A DNA stretch of 64,000 nt from Streptomyces fradiae ATCC 10745 = DSM 40063 (GCF_008704425.1 NZ_CP023696.1:4752501-4816500), one strand, 5' to 3'; positions 27,298 to 36,778 are shown, counted from the first letter of the stretch. Notes: a model not told the origin generated them from the sequence alone. Translations and numbers: made by a program.

Positions 27298-28242
27298 TCA
27301 GGCCCCCTTCGCGTCCGCGCCCCACTGGGGAGCGGCGCCTTCGTGTGCGTGGTACTCGACCGCTCCCGCGGTCATGCGCATGAACGCGTCCTCCAGCGAG
27401 GCGCGCTGGGCGCTCAGCTCGTGGAGGACGATCCCGTGCTCGCCGAGCAGTTCGCCGACGTGCTCCGTCGTGGCCCCGTCGATCTCCAGGGCGCCGTCCG
27501 CGCCGTCCGCGGCCGTCAGGCCGGCGGCCCGCAGGACGTCCCGGGTCTGCTCCTGCTGCGGGGTGCGCAGGCGCACATAGCTGCGCGAGTTGTGGTGGAT
27601 GAAATCGGCCATGGAGGTGTCCGCGAGGAGGCGTCCCTGCCCGATGACGACCAAGTGGTCCGCCGTCAGCGCCATTTCGCTCATCAGATGACTCGAAACG
27701 AAGATCGTCCGGCCTTCCGAAGCGAGGTGCTTCATCAGATTGCGGATCCAGAGAATTCCCTCGGGGTCCAGACCGTTGACGGGTTCGTCGAACATCAGAA
27801 TGCGGGGGTCGCCGAGGAGTGCCGCGGCGATTCCGAGACGCTGCCCCATACCCATCGAAAAGTTCTTCGATTTCTTGCGCGCCACCGCCGAAAGTCCGAC
27901 GATGTCCAGCACCTCGTCGACCCGCCCCTCCGGAATCCGGTTCGACTGCGCCAGGCAGAGCAGGTTGTTGTGGGCGGTCCGCCCGCCGTGCATGGCCTTG
28001 GCGTCCAGCAGGGCGCCGATGTGCTTGAGCGGCTCGTCCAGCTCGCGGTAGTGGCGGCCGTCGATCCGGACCGTGCCGCTCGTCGGGGAGTCCAGGCCCA
28101 GCATCATGCGCATGGTCGTGGACTTGCCCGCGCCGTTCGGCCCGAGGAACCCGGTCACCATTCCGGGACGGACCGTGAAGGAGAGCTGGTCTACGGCCGT
28201 CTTTGTGCCGAAACGTTTGGTCAGGCCCTCTAGTTCGATCAT
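27298..28242 (-). CDS. ABC transporter ATP-binding protein, pair 2
   Basis: ATPase of 314 aa, normal family size. Walker A GPNGAGKST, signature NFSMGMGQRLGIAAALLG, Walker B RILMFDEPVNGLDP and the switch His region VSSHLMSE are all intact. ATG 28242 gives MIELEGLTKRFG. It is the first gene of a two-gene operon with the 26515-27294 permease. Overall it is closely similar to the pair 1 ATPase but lacks the Pro/Ala tail, so the two arose by duplication. Local codon use in its middle third is a little more AT-rich than in its neighbours. Confidence 0.93.
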   Translation of the reverse strand: MIELEGLTKRFGTKTAVDQLSFTVRPGMVTGFLGPNGAGKSTTMRMMLGLDSPTSGTVRIDGRHYRELDEPLKHIGALLDAKAMHGGRTAHNNLLCLAQSNRIPEGRVDEVLDIVGLSAVARKKSKNFSMGMGQRLGIAAALLGDPRILMFDEPVNGLDPEGILWIRNLMKHLASEGRTIFVSSHLMSEMALTADHLVVIGQGRLLADTSMADFIHHNSRSYVRLRTPQQEQTRDVLRAAGLTAADGADGALEIDGATTEHVGELLGEHGIVLHELSAQRASLEDAFMRMTAGAVEYHAHEGAAPQWGADAKGA

Positions 28243-28267
28243 GCGCCCTACGCTACGTAACCGAAAG

Positions 28268-28300
28268 GCCCCCCGCCAACCGGAATGACGGGGGGCTTTT
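28268..28300. terminator. Intrinsic terminator downstream of filP
   Basis: GCCCCCCG (28268-28275) pairs with CGGGGGGC (28289-28296), followed by TTTT on the plus strand and preceded by AAA (T's on minus). On the minus strand it lies about 100 bases after filP. Confidence 0.8.
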
Positions 28301-28315
28301 CCGAAGCTCGCGGCT

Positions 28316-28341
28316 CCGGTCCCACGGGGGAACGGGACCGG
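28316..28341. terminator. Second hairpin downstream of filP
   Basis: CCGGTCCC (28316-28323) and GGGACCGG (28334-28341) form a perfect 8-bp stem, nearer to the filP stop than the intrinsic terminator. Confidence 0.6.
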
Positions 28342-28390
28342 CGGGTCAACCGGCCTTGCGGGCAAGCCCGTCAGGCCCGTGGGCGACCGC

Positions 28391-29326
28391 TCAGCGGGAC
28401 TGCTGCGCCGGCACGCCGCGGCCGGTCGCGTCGTCGTCCGGAACGTTCGCCGCGGCGACCGCGGCGCCGGTCAGCGTGGCCAGCATCTCGCGGACGTTGG
28501 TGAGCTGGGCGTTGATCGAGTCGCGACGGTTCGTCAGCGCCGCCAGCTCGCGCTCCGATTCGCTGCGGATGCGGTCGGCCTTGGCGTTCGCGTCGGCGAC
28601 GATGTCCTCGGCCTGGCGCTGCGCCGTCTCCACCGTCTGACGGGCCCGGCGCTCCGCGTCCGTACGCAGCTTCTCCGCCTCCAGGCGCAGCTGCTCGGCG
28701 CGGTGCTCGATCTCCGCCAGCCGCTTCTCCGCCTTCGCCTGGCGCGAGGCCAGGTCGCGCTCCGACTGCTCGCGGCGCTTGGCGAGGTTCGTCTCGAAGT
28801 CCGCGGCGGCCTGGGCGGCCTTGGCGCGGGTCTCCTCGAAGAGCGCGTCGGCCTCCTCGCGCTTGGACTGGGCGTCCTTCTGCGCCTCGGCGCGCAGCGT
28901 GGCCGCCTCGGACTGGGCCTTCTCGACGATGCGGACGCCCTCGTCCTCGGCCTTCGCCTTGCGGTCCGCCGCGTACGCCTCGGCGTCGTTGCGCACCTGC
29001 TGCGCGGCCGACTCGGCCAGCTCGCGGTGCTGCTCCGCGGCGCGGCGGGCCTCCTCGCGCAGGTCCTTGGCCTCCTCCTCGGCGAGGCGGAGGATCTTCT
29101 CGACGCGGGCGCCGAGACCGGCGTACGACGGCTCGGCGTCGCTCACCTGGGCCTGGGCGTTCTGCGTCTCGAGGTGCAGCTCCTCGATGCGCTTTTCCAG
29201 AGCAGTGATCCGGGCCAGAGCACTGTCACGGTCGGCGACGAGCTTGGTAATGCGGTCGTCCACCTGACCGCGGTCGTAACCACGCCGCACGAGCTCGAAG
29301 CCGAAGGGGGAGGAAGTGTCGCTCAT
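28391..29326 (-). CDS. filP: FilP, intermediate-filament-like coiled-coil protein
   Basis: Cytoskeletal protein of 311 aa that forms networks behind the growing hyphal tip and stiffens hyphae. The N-terminus (FGFELVRRGYDRGQVDDRITKLV) is the DivIVA-like start shared with polarisome proteins. From about residue 25 to 280 the sequence is almost entirely Ala/Glu/Arg/Lys heptads and longer repeats, interrupted near 65-75 (AEPSYAGLG). The C-terminus is a short unstructured AQQSR tail. It lies 115 bases downstream of scy on the same strand, as in S. coelicolor (SCO5396/SCO5397), which supports the naming. Confidence 0.93.
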   Translation of the reverse strand: MSDTSSPFGFELVRRGYDRGQVDDRITKLVADRDSALARITALEKRIEELHLETQNAQAQVSDAEPSYAGLGARVEKILRLAEEEAKDLREEARRAAEQHRELAESAAQQVRNDAEAYAADRKAKAEDEGVRIVEKAQSEAATLRAEAQKDAQSKREEADALFEETRAKAAQAAADFETNLAKRREQSERDLASRQAKAEKRLAEIEHRAEQLRLEAEKLRTDAERRARQTVETAQRQAEDIVADANAKADRIRSESERELAALTNRRDSINAQLTNVREMLATLTGAAVAAANVPDDDATGRGVPAQQSR

Positions 29327-29441
29327 GGGGTTCCTGTCGAATGAGACCGGTGAGGTGTTAGAGGGAATCCTAGGGGCCCGAGCGGCGTGTCATCGAGCGG
29401 ATGACCGTTTGGTTGAGAGAATGTCCAGCCTTTCGAGTGGC

Positions 29442-32400
29442 TCAATCGGCGTTTGACTTGCCCCCCGTACGGGTACCGGCCGCCGCTGCCGCCTTGACGC
29501 CGCCGTCCTTGCCGCCGTCCCTCCCGCCGGGCGCGGGCACGGGCGCCTCGAAGGACTCCAGCGCCTCCAGCACCGCCTGGACGCGGGAGATCTCCCCCTG
29601 GATGTCCTTCTGACGGCGCACCAGCACCTCCAGCTCCTGCCGGGCCTCCGTCACCAGGGCCTCGGCCTCCGCCTCCGCCTCGGCCTTGACCCGCTCGGCC
29701 TCGCGGGACACGTCGGCCTTCTTCTGGTTGGCCTCCTTGAGCAGCAGCTCGGCCTTCTTCACCGCGGCGATGCGGACCTTGCTCGCCTCCGAGTTGGCGT
29801 CCGACAGCAGCTTCTTGGCCTTCGCCTCCGCCTCGGCCACCTGCTCCCGCGCCGTCTGCACCAGCTTGTCGGCCCGCTCGCCGGCGACCCTCACCTGCTC
29901 GGCGCTCTCCCGGCGGGCCCGCTCGTGCAGCTCCTCGATCTCCGCCTCGGTACGGCCGCGCAGCTCCTCCGCACGCTCCCTTATGGCGCCGGCGTCGCTG
30001 CGCGCGCCGACCAGCAGCTCGTCGGCGTCCGTCCGGGCCTTCTCCACCAGGGCGTTGCCCTCGACGGTCGCCTCGGACACGATCCGCTCGGCCTCCTTGC
30101 GGGCCGCGCCGACCATCGTGTCCGCCTGCGACTCGGCGTCCGCGGTGGCGCGCAGCGCCTCCTCCCGCGCCTTCGCCACCAGCTCGTCCGCCTGCCCGGC
30201 GGCGTCCGCCCGGCGCTTCGCCGCGGCCTCGCGGGCTTCGTCCAGCACCCGGTCCGCCTCCGCGCGGGCCTCCGCGCGCAGCCGCTCCGCGGCCTCCTCG
30301 GTCTCCTTGAGGCGCGCCTGCGCCTCCTTGCGGACCCGCTCGGCCGCCTGCTGCGCCGAACCGACCGTCTCGGCGGCCTCGGCGCGCAGCCGCTCCGCCT
30401 CCCCGGTCGCCTCGGCGCGCAGCCGCTCCGCCTCCGCCGTCGCGTCCCCGACCAGCCGCTCGGCCTTGCCCGTGGCCTCGCGGACCAGCTTCTCCGCCTC
30501 GCCCGTCGCGTCGCCGACCAGCTTCTCCGCCTCGGCGGACGCCTCGGTGACGAGCCGGTCGGCCTGCTCCGCCGCGTCCGCGCGCCGCCTGCCGGCCTCC
30601 TCGCGCGCCTCGTCGCCCAGCCGGGCCGCCTCCGCCCGCGCCTCGTCGAGGACCTCGACCGCCTCGGTCGCGAGCCGGTCGGCCTCCTCCGCCGCACGGG
30701 CCGTCAGGCGCTCCGCCTCGGCCGTCGCGTCGCCGACCAGCCGCTCGGCCTCGGCCGTGGCGTCGCCGACCAGCTTCTGCGCCTCGGCGGACGCCTCGGT
30801 GACGAGCCGGTCCGCCTGCGCGGCCGCCTCGGAGCGGATGCGGTTGGCGTCGCCGCGGGCCTCCGCGCGCGTACGGGCCGCGTCCTGCTCGGCCGACGCC
30901 AGCGAGTCCGACGCCTCCGTCCGCACCCGCTGCGCGTACTCGGCGCTGTCCGCCTTGAGCCGGTCGGCCTCCGCCAGGGCCTCCTTGACGGCCCGCTCGG
31001 CGAGCGACTTGGCGGCCTCGCTCTCCTCCTGCGCGCGCTCGCGGACCCGGGCCGCGTCCTGCGCGGCCCGCTCCCGCTCCTCGTGGGCGTCGGCGCGGAC
31101 CCGGTCCGCCTCCTCCTGCGCCTCGGTGCGCGTGCGCTCCGCCGCGTGCTCGGCCGCCGACCGCAGCCCGGCGACCTCCTCCTCGGCGGCCTCCTGGAGC
31201 CCGGCCACCGAGTCCCGCACCTGCTGCGCGGTCTGCTCGGCGGCGGAGACCAGCTCCGTGGCGCGCTGGTCCGCCTCCTCGACCAGCCGCTCCGCCTCCG
31301 CCTGGGCCTCCTCGACCCGCTTGCGGGCCGACGCCAGCAGCTCCTCGCTCTGCGCGCGGGCCCGGTCGCGCTCCCGCTCCGCCTCGGCGCGCGCGGTGCC
31401 CAGCGTCTCCTCGGCCTCCCGGCGGCGCCGGTTCGCCTCGTCCTGCGCCGCCGCCAGCTCCTCGGCGGCCTCCGCCGTGAGCCGCTCGGCCGCACCCTGC
31501 GCCTCGGCGCGCACCCGGTCGGCGGTCTCCTGGGCCTCCGTGCGCAGCCGCTCCGCCTCGGCGGCGGCCTCGGCGCGCAGCCGTACGGCCGCGTTCTCCG
31601 CCTCCGCGCGCGAGCTCGACGCGTCGGCGGCGGCCTCGGTGCGCAGCCGCCCCGCCTCCTGCTCGGCCTGCTCCTGGAGCGCGCGCCGCCGCTCGGCGGC
31701 CTCCGTGCGCAGCCGCTCCGTCTCCTCGGCGGCCTCCCGCCGCAGCCGCTCGGACTCGGCGCGCGCCTCGTCGAGGGCCTTCTCGGCCGCGGCGAGCCGG
31801 GCCCGGGCCTCCTCGTGGAGCCGGGCCAGCTCCTCGGCGGCCTCGGCCCGGCGGGCCTCGACGCCCCGCTCGGCCTCCTCGCGCAGCGCCTCCGCGGCGG
31901 CCTCCGCGGCCGTGCGCACCGACTCGGCCTGCTCGTCGGCGTCGGCGCGCAGCTGCTCGGCCTCCGCGCGGGTGCGCTCCAGGACCTCGTCGGCCTGGGC
32001 GCGCAGGGCGGTGGCCCGCTCGATCGCCTCCGTACGGACCCGCTCGCTGTCGGCGGTCGCCGCAGCGCGCAGCTCGTCGGCGTCCGCCTTCGCCTTGCTC
32101 AGCAGCTCCTCGGCGGTCCTGGCCGCCTCCTCGATCTGCTGCACCGACTCGCGCCGCGCCTCGGCGCGGATGCGCTCGCCCTCCGCGACGGCCTCGGAGC
32201 GGAGCGTCTCGGCCTCCCCGCGCAGCCGCCGCGCCTCCTCCTGGAGCGCGACGGTCTTGGCGCGGTACTCCTTGGTGTCGTCCTTCGCGGCGCCGCGCAG
32301 CTGCTCGGCGGAGTCGGCGGCCTCGCCGACCAGCCGGTCCGCCTCCGCCTCGGCCTCGCGGCGGATCCGCTCGGCCTCCTCGGCCGCCTTGCGGGTGGTC

Positions 32401-33557
32401 GCCTGGGCCTCCTCGGACGCCTTGCCGAGCATCTCCTCGGCGGCGCGGGCGGCGTTGGCGAGCTGTGCGGCGGAGTCCTCGGCGGCCTTGGTACGGGCCT
32501 TCTCGGCGGCCTCCGCGAGGAGCTGCTCGGCCTCGGCGCGGGCGTCGGCGAGGGCCTGCCCGGCGTCCGCGCGGAGCGCCTCGGCCTCCTTGGTGGCCTC
32601 GCCGACCAGGCGGGCGATCTCCGCCTTGGCGGTGCGGGTGCGCTGCTCGTTGGCGGACTCGGCGGTGGCGATCCGCTTGGCGGCGTCCTCGGTGGCGGCG
32701 GCGACGACCTTGTCGGCCTCGGCGCGGGCCAGCCGCAGCCGCTCCTCGGCCTCCTGCATCCGCTGCTCGGCGGCCCGGGACAGCTCCGCCGCCTGCCGCC
32801 GGCTCTGCTCGGCCTCGGTGGCGGTGGCCGTGCGCAGCCGCTCCGCGTGGCCGGTGGCCTCCTGGGCCTGCGCGGAGGCGGCGTCGAGGAGCCGCTCGGC
32901 GTCCTTGCGGGCGCGCAGCAGGATCGCCTCGGCCTCGGTGCGGGCCGCCTCGGACTCGGCGGCCAGCCGCCGGCGGGCCTCCTCCGCGACGCGGGCCGCC
33001 TCGGCGCGGGCGGCGGCCAGGGCCTGCTCGGCCTCGGCGCGCGACTCCTCCATCAGGCGCCGCGCCTGGGCCTCCGTACGGGCGCGCAGCTGCTCGGCCC
33101 AGGCCACGTTCTCGTTGACGTGGGCCTCGACGGTGCGGCGGCGCTCGGCGAGCTCCTGGTCCAGCTGCTGGCGCCGCTGCACGGCCTCGTTGTGCAACTC
33201 GGCCTGGAGGCGGGCCTGGTGCTCGGCGTGCTCCTGGAGGATGCGCTGGGTCTGGGCGCGGGCCTCGCGCAGCTCGCGCTCGGCGTCGGTGCGCATCTGC
33301 TCGGCCTGCATCTGGGCGTTGCGCAGCATCTGCTCGGCCTGGTAGCCGAGGTCGGCACCGTCGTAAGCGGGCCGGGACGCGATGGTGCGCCGGGCCTCGT
33401 GGAGCTTGGCGCGCAACACCTCGACCTGGTAACCGAGGTCCTCGGCGTGCTGGACGGCCTTCTCCCGCTCGGTCTTCAGCCGGTCCATCTCGGCCTCGAA
33501 CCGCGAAAGGTGGTCGTCGTCAGCCCGGTGGCTCTCCTGGCGTTCGTAGCCCCGCAC
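29442..33557 (-). CDS. scy: Scy, large coiled-coil polarity scaffold
   Basis: Protein of 1371 aa that assembles the tip-organising centre with DivIVA and FilP and recruits ParA. The N-terminal 60 residues (RGYERQESHRADDDHLSRFEAEMDRL) match the Scy start as I recall it. From about 120 to 1280 there is an uninterrupted coiled coil of Ala/Glu/Arg-rich units with the recurrent motif (T/R)EAxxxAxRLxxEA, consistent with the 51-residue hendecad-based periodicity described for Scy. The C-terminus is a Gly/Ala/Lys tail. The length is close to S. coelicolor Scy. GTG 33557 is the only plausible start. The repeated codons produce long open frames on the other strand that are shadows. Confidence 0.95.
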   Translation of the reverse strand: MRGYERQESHRADDDHLSRFEAEMDRLKTEREKAVQHAEDLGYQVEVLRAKLHEARRTIASRPAYDGADLGYQAEQMLRNAQMQAEQMRTDAERELREARAQTQRILQEHAEHQARLQAELHNEAVQRRQQLDQELAERRRTVEAHVNENVAWAEQLRARTEAQARRLMEESRAEAEQALAAARAEAARVAEEARRRLAAESEAARTEAEAILLRARKDAERLLDAASAQAQEATGHAERLRTATATEAEQSRRQAAELSRAAEQRMQEAEERLRLARAEADKVVAAATEDAAKRIATAESANEQRTRTAKAEIARLVGEATKEAEALRADAGQALADARAEAEQLLAEAAEKARTKAAEDSAAQLANAARAAEEMLGKASEEAQATTRKAAEEAERIRREAEAEADRLVGEAADSAEQLRGAAKDDTKEYRAKTVALQEEARRLRGEAETLRSEAVAEGERIRAEARRESVQQIEEAARTAEELLSKAKADADELRAAATADSERVRTEAIERATALRAQADEVLERTRAEAEQLRADADEQAESVRTAAEAAAEALREEAERGVEARRAEAAEELARLHEEARARLAAAEKALDEARAESERLRREAAEETERLRTEAAERRRALQEQAEQEAGRLRTEAAADASSSRAEAENAAVRLRAEAAAEAERLRTEAQETADRVRAEAQGAAERLTAEAAEELAAAQDEANRRRREAEETLGTARAEAERERDRARAQSEELLASARKRVEEAQAEAERLVEEADQRATELVSAAEQTAQQVRDSVAGLQEAAEEEVAGLRSAAEHAAERTRTEAQEEADRVRADAHEERERAAQDAARVRERAQEESEAAKSLAERAVKEALAEADRLKADSAEYAQRVRTEASDSLASAEQDAARTRAEARGDANRIRSEAAAQADRLVTEASAEAQKLVGDATAEAERLVGDATAEAERLTARAAEEADRLATEAVEVLDEARAEAARLGDEAREEAGRRRADAAEQADRLVTEASAEAEKLVGDATGEAEKLVREATGKAERLVGDATAEAERLRAEATGEAERLRAEAAETVGSAQQAAERVRKEAQARLKETEEAAERLRAEARAEADRVLDEAREAAAKRRADAAGQADELVAKAREEALRATADAESQADTMVGAARKEAERIVSEATVEGNALVEKARTDADELLVGARSDAGAIRERAEELRGRTEAEIEELHERARRESAEQVRVAGERADKLVQTAREQVAEAEAKAKKLLSDANSEASKVRIAAVKKAELLLKEANQKKADVSREAERVKAEAEAEAEALVTEARQELEVLVRRQKDIQGEISRVQAVLEALESFEAPVPAPGGRDGGKDGGVKAAAAAGTRTGGKSNAD

Positions 33558-33733
33558 TGCGCGGTCCCATCCGTCCCCTGGTCGCGAACTCTCTTCGTAC
33601 GGGCACCGTTCGACGGCGAACGGCCCCCCGGGGAATGGTGTCAGATCGACGCTGCCGACGACGACGCCGCAGGGCGGCTCCGACCCGGCCCCGGCCCGGA
33701 GCCGCCCACTCTACCGGGCCGGGATGCGTCGGT

Positions 33734-34174
33734 TCAGTGCTCGGCTGAGGAGGGCTCAGCCGAGGTGACCAGTTCGGTGAGCACGCCGTGGCAGTCCTTG
33801 GGGTGCAGGAACGTGATCCGCGACCCCATGGAGCCGCGCCGGGGCTCGTCGTAGAGGACGCGGACGCCCTTGCCGCGGATGTCCGCGGCGTCGCCGTCCA
33901 CGTCCGCGGTGCCGAAGGCGATGTGGTGGACGCCCTCGCCGTTCTTCGCCAGCCACTTCGCGACGGTGGAGTCCTCGCGGGTCGGCTCCAGCAGCTGGAG
34001 GTAGGAGGCGCCGCCGTCGGACGTCTCGTTGATCTTGAGCATGGCCTCGCGGACCCCCTGCTCCTCGTTGACCTCGGTGTGGAAGACCTCGAAGCCGTAC
34101 GTCGAGCGGTAGAACTCGACGGTCTTGTCGAGGTCGAAGCAGGCGATCCCGATGTGGTCGATTCTCGTGAGCAT
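33734..34174 (-). CDS. mce: Methylmalonyl-CoA epimerase
   Basis: Interconverts (2R)- and (2S)-methylmalonyl-CoA in propionyl-CoA assimilation. The product is 146 aa with the vicinal-oxygen-chelate fold. The metal ligands His7 (DHIGIA), Gln60 (YLQLLEP), His84 (VHHIAF) and Glu134 (LTEL) match those of the Propionibacterium enzyme. The start is ATG 34174; upstream in-frame codons to 34495 run into the divergent thiolase promoter and can be excluded. It is divergently arranged with the thiolase gene, as in other actinobacteria. Confidence 0.95.
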   Translation of the reverse strand: MLTRIDHIGIACFDLDKTVEFYRSTYGFEVFHTEVNEEQGVREAMLKINETSDGGASYLQLLEPTREDSTVAKWLAKNGEGVHHIAFGTADVDGDAADIRGKGVRVLYDEPRRGSMGSRITFLHPKDCHGVLTELVTSAEPSSAEH

Positions 34175-34251
34175 GCGAACAGTGCAGCGCTCCGGCGGCC
34201 GGTTACGCAACGTGCGCGCCGTCACACCGACGGCCCGGTGACCGCGCGTGG

Positions 34252-34274
34252 TACCGCTCAGTACATTGGCGGTA
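34252..34274. promoter_or_regulatory. Inverted repeat between epimerase and thiolase genes
   Basis: TACCGC (34252-34257) and GCGGTA (34269-34274) are separated by 11 bases in the only divergent promoter space of these two genes, making it a candidate shared operator. Confidence 0.4.
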
Positions 34275-34322
34275 AACCCTCGTTCACTCCGCAGCCCTCC
34301 CGGCTGAAAGGGGATCGTCCTC

Positions 34323-35534
34323 ATGTCTGGAACGACCGGTACCACCTCCGTCATCGTGGCGGGCGCGCGTACGCCCATGGGCCGGCTGCTCGGCTCCCTC
34401 AAGTCCTTCTCCGGCGCGGACCTCGGCGGCTTCGCGATCAAGGCGGCGCTCGACCGGGCCGGCATCGGCGGCGACCAGGTGCAGTACGTGATCATGGGCC
34501 AGGTGCTCCAGGCGGGCGCCGGTCAGATCCCCGCCCGTCAGGCCGCCGTCAAGGCGGGCATCCCGATGAACGTCCCGGCGCTGACGATCAACAAGGTCTG
34601 CCTCTCCGGCCTCGACGCCATCGCCCTGGCCGACCAGCTCATCCGCGCCGGCGAGTTCGACGTGGTCGTGGCGGGCGGCCAGGAGTCCATGACCAACGCG
34701 CCGCACCTGCTGCCGAAGTCCCGCGAGGGCTACAAGTACGGTGCGATCGAGATGCTCGACGCGATGGCGCACGACGGCCTCACGGACCCGTTCGACCACG
34801 TCGCCATGGGCGCGTCCACCGAGCGGCACAACACCCGCCTGGGCATCGGCCGCGCCGAGCAGGACGAGGTCTCCGCCTGGTCGCACCAGCGCGCGGCGGC
34901 GGCCCAGAAGAACGGCCTCTTCGAGGCCGAGATCACCCCGGTCGAGATCCCGCAGCGCAAGGGCGACCCGGTGATCTTCGCCAAGGACGAGGGCATCCGC
35001 CCGGAGACGACCGCCGAGACGCTCGGCAGGCTCCGCCCGGCCTTCGACAAGGACGGCACCATCACGGCCGGCTCGTCCTCGCAGATCTCCGACGGCGCCG
35101 CCGCGGTCGTCGTGATGAGCAAGGCCAAGGCCGAGGAGCTCGGCCTGGAGTGGATCGCCGAGATCGGCGCGCACGGCAACGTCGCGGGACCGGACAACAG
35201 CCTCCAGTCCCAGCCGTCCAACGCGATCCTGCACGCCCTGAAGAAGGAGGGCCTCGGCGTCGAGGACCTCGACCTGGTCGAGATCAACGAGGCGTTCGCC
35301 GCCGTCACCGTGCAGTCCGTGAAGGACCTCGGGGTGTCCCCTGAAAAGGTGAACGTCAACGGTGGCGCGATCGCGCTGGGCCACCCCATCGGCATGTCCG
35401 GCGCCCGTATCGTGCTGCACCTGGCCCTGGAGCTCAGGCGGCGCGGCGGCGGCATCGGCGCGGCGGGCCTGTGCGGCGGCGGCGGCCAGGGCGACGCGCT
35501 GATCGTGCGCGTCCCGAGCGCTTCGTCGAAGTGA
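34323..35534 (+). CDS. Acetyl-CoA acetyltransferase (thiolase)
   Basis: Thiolase of 403 aa that condenses or cleaves acetoacetyl-CoA and related 3-oxoacyl-CoAs. The nucleophile Cys93 is in NKVCLSGL, the His354 base is in GGAIALGHPIG, and the acid Cys384 is in LCGGGGQGDA. The N-terminus VIVAGARTPMGR is the classic thiolase start. The upstream GAAAGGGGA serves ATG 34323. The gene is followed after 20 bases by meaB on the same strand, so co-transcription is likely. It is the counterpart of fadA4 in mycobacteria. Substrate chain length is not settled by sequence. Confidence 0.94.
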   Translation: MSGTTGTTSVIVAGARTPMGRLLGSLKSFSGADLGGFAIKAALDRAGIGGDQVQYVIMGQVLQAGAGQIPARQAAVKAGIPMNVPALTINKVCLSGLDAIALADQLIRAGEFDVVVAGGQESMTNAPHLLPKSREGYKYGAIEMLDAMAHDGLTDPFDHVAMGASTERHNTRLGIGRAEQDEVSAWSHQRAAAAQKNGLFEAEITPVEIPQRKGDPVIFAKDEGIRPETTAETLGRLRPAFDKDGTITAGSSSQISDGAAAVVVMSKAKAEELGLEWIAEIGAHGNVAGPDNSLQSQPSNAILHALKKEGLGVEDLDLVEINEAFAAVTVQSVKDLGVSPEKVNVNGGAIALGHPIGMSGARIVLHLALELRRRGGGIGAAGLCGGGGQGDALIVRVPSASSK

Positions 35535-35554
35535 AGTAAGGAGCTCTGTACGAG

Positions 35555-36511
35555 ATGGTGGACGTCCCCGCACTGGTCGCCCAGGCACGGGAGGGCCGGC
35601 CGCGTGCCGTGGCCCGGCTGATCTCGCTCGTGGAGGGGGCGTCCCCGCAGCTCCGTGAGGTGATGGCGGCGCTGGCCCCGCTGACGGGCAACGCGTACGT
35701 CGTCGGTCTGACGGGCTCGCCCGGCGTCGGCAAGTCCACGTCGACGTCGGCGCTGGTCTCCGCGTACCGCAGGGCCGGCAAGCGGGTCGGCGTGCTGGCG
35801 GTGGACCCGTCGTCGCCGTTCTCCGGCGGCGCGCTGCTGGGCGACCGGGTGCGGATGTCCGAGCACGCCTCCGACCCCGGGGTGTACATCCGCTCCATGG
35901 CCACCCGCGGGCACCTGGGCGGGCTCGCCTGGTCGGCCCCGCAGGCGATCCGCGTCCTGGACGCGGCCGGCTGCGACGTGGTGCTGGTGGAGACCGTCGG
36001 CGTCGGCCAGTCCGAGGTGGAGATCGCCTCGCAGGCCGACACCTCCGTGGTGCTGCTGGCGCCCGGCATGGGCGACGGCATCCAGGCGGCGAAGGCCGGC
36101 ATCCTGGAGATCGGCGACGTGTACGTGGTGAACAAGGCGGACCGGGACGGCGCCGACGCGACCGCCCGCGAGCTGAACCACATGCTCGGCCTCGGCGAGG
36201 CCCGCGCGCCGGGCGACTGGCGGCCGCCGATCGTCAAGACGGTCGCCGCGCGCGGAGAGGGCGTCGACGAGGTCGTGGAGGCCCTGGAGAAGCACCGCGC
36301 GTGGATGGAGGAGCACGGCGTCCTCGCGGAGCGCCGCCGGGCCCGCGCCGCCCACGAGGTGGAGACCATCGCCGTCACGGCGCTGCGGGAGCGGATCGGC
36401 GACCTGCGCGGGGACCGGCGCCTGGACGCGCTGGCCGAGCGGATCACGGCGGGCGAGCTGGACCCGTACGCCGCCGCCGACGAGCTGGTGGCGGGCCTGA
36501 CGGGCCGCTGA
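35555..36511 (+). CDS. meaB: MeaB-type GTPase chaperone of B12-dependent acyl-CoA mutases
   Basis: G3E-family P-loop GTPase of 318 aa that gates delivery of adenosylcobalamin to, and protects, methylmalonyl-CoA or isobutyryl-CoA mutase. Walker A GSPGVGKST is at residues 54-62. DPSSPFSGGALLGDRVRM (about 91-108) is the family switch region, ETVGVGQSE carries the Mg/GTP-contacting Glu, and NKADRDGA provides guanine specificity. AAGGAG precedes ATG 35555. The client may be IcmA, encoded 7 kb downstream; this is inference. Confidence 0.95.
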   Translation: MVDVPALVAQAREGRPRAVARLISLVEGASPQLREVMAALAPLTGNAYVVGLTGSPGVGKSTSTSALVSAYRRAGKRVGVLAVDPSSPFSGGALLGDRVRMSEHASDPGVYIRSMATRGHLGGLAWSAPQAIRVLDAAGCDVVLVETVGVGQSEVEIASQADTSVVLLAPGMGDGIQAAKAGILEIGDVYVVNKADRDGADATARELNHMLGLGEARAPGDWRPPIVKTVAARGEGVDEVVEALEKHRAWMEEHGVLAERRRARAAHEVETIAVTALRERIGDLRGDRRLDALAERITAGELDPYAAADELVAGLTGR

Positions 36512-36560
36512 GGCGCCGCGGGGCGACCGCCTCTCGCGGGCGGCCGGCGGCAGTGCGGGT

Positions 36561-36594
36561 CCTCGGCCCTGTACGGCCCTCGGCCCTGTACGGC
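36561..36594 (+). repeat. 17-bp tandem duplication after meaB
   Basis: CCTCGGCCCTGTACGGC occurs twice in perfect tandem (36561-36577 and 36578-36594) in the gene-free space after meaB. Confidence 0.85.
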
Positions 36595-36623
36595 GAAGGC
36601 CCGCGCCGCGATCGGCCCGCGCC

Positions 36624-36664
36624 GAGAACGGCCCCGCCCCCGGAACCGGGGCGGGGCCGTTCTC
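36624..36664. terminator. Bidirectional terminator between meaB and absC-like gene
   Basis: Arms 36624-36640 and 36648-36664 form a perfect 17-bp stem (GAGAACGGCCCCGCCCC and complement) around CGGAACC, between convergent genes. Confidence 0.88.
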
Positions 36665-36778
36665 GTGTCCGTGTCTGCCGCCGTCCCGGCGGTGGAGGGT
36701 CTGTCGGCGTGGCCCTCACCGGGGGAGTGGCGCCCCGCGGGGCAGCGCGGGGGCGTGGAGCGCTCGTAGGCGCTCGTG

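Noticed and set aside
29925..33854. A 1309-residue open frame on the plus strand opposite scy
   Set aside because: Its Leu/Gly/Arg-rich repeats mirror the scy coiled-coil codons; the minus strand encodes a recognisable protein with correct codon bias.
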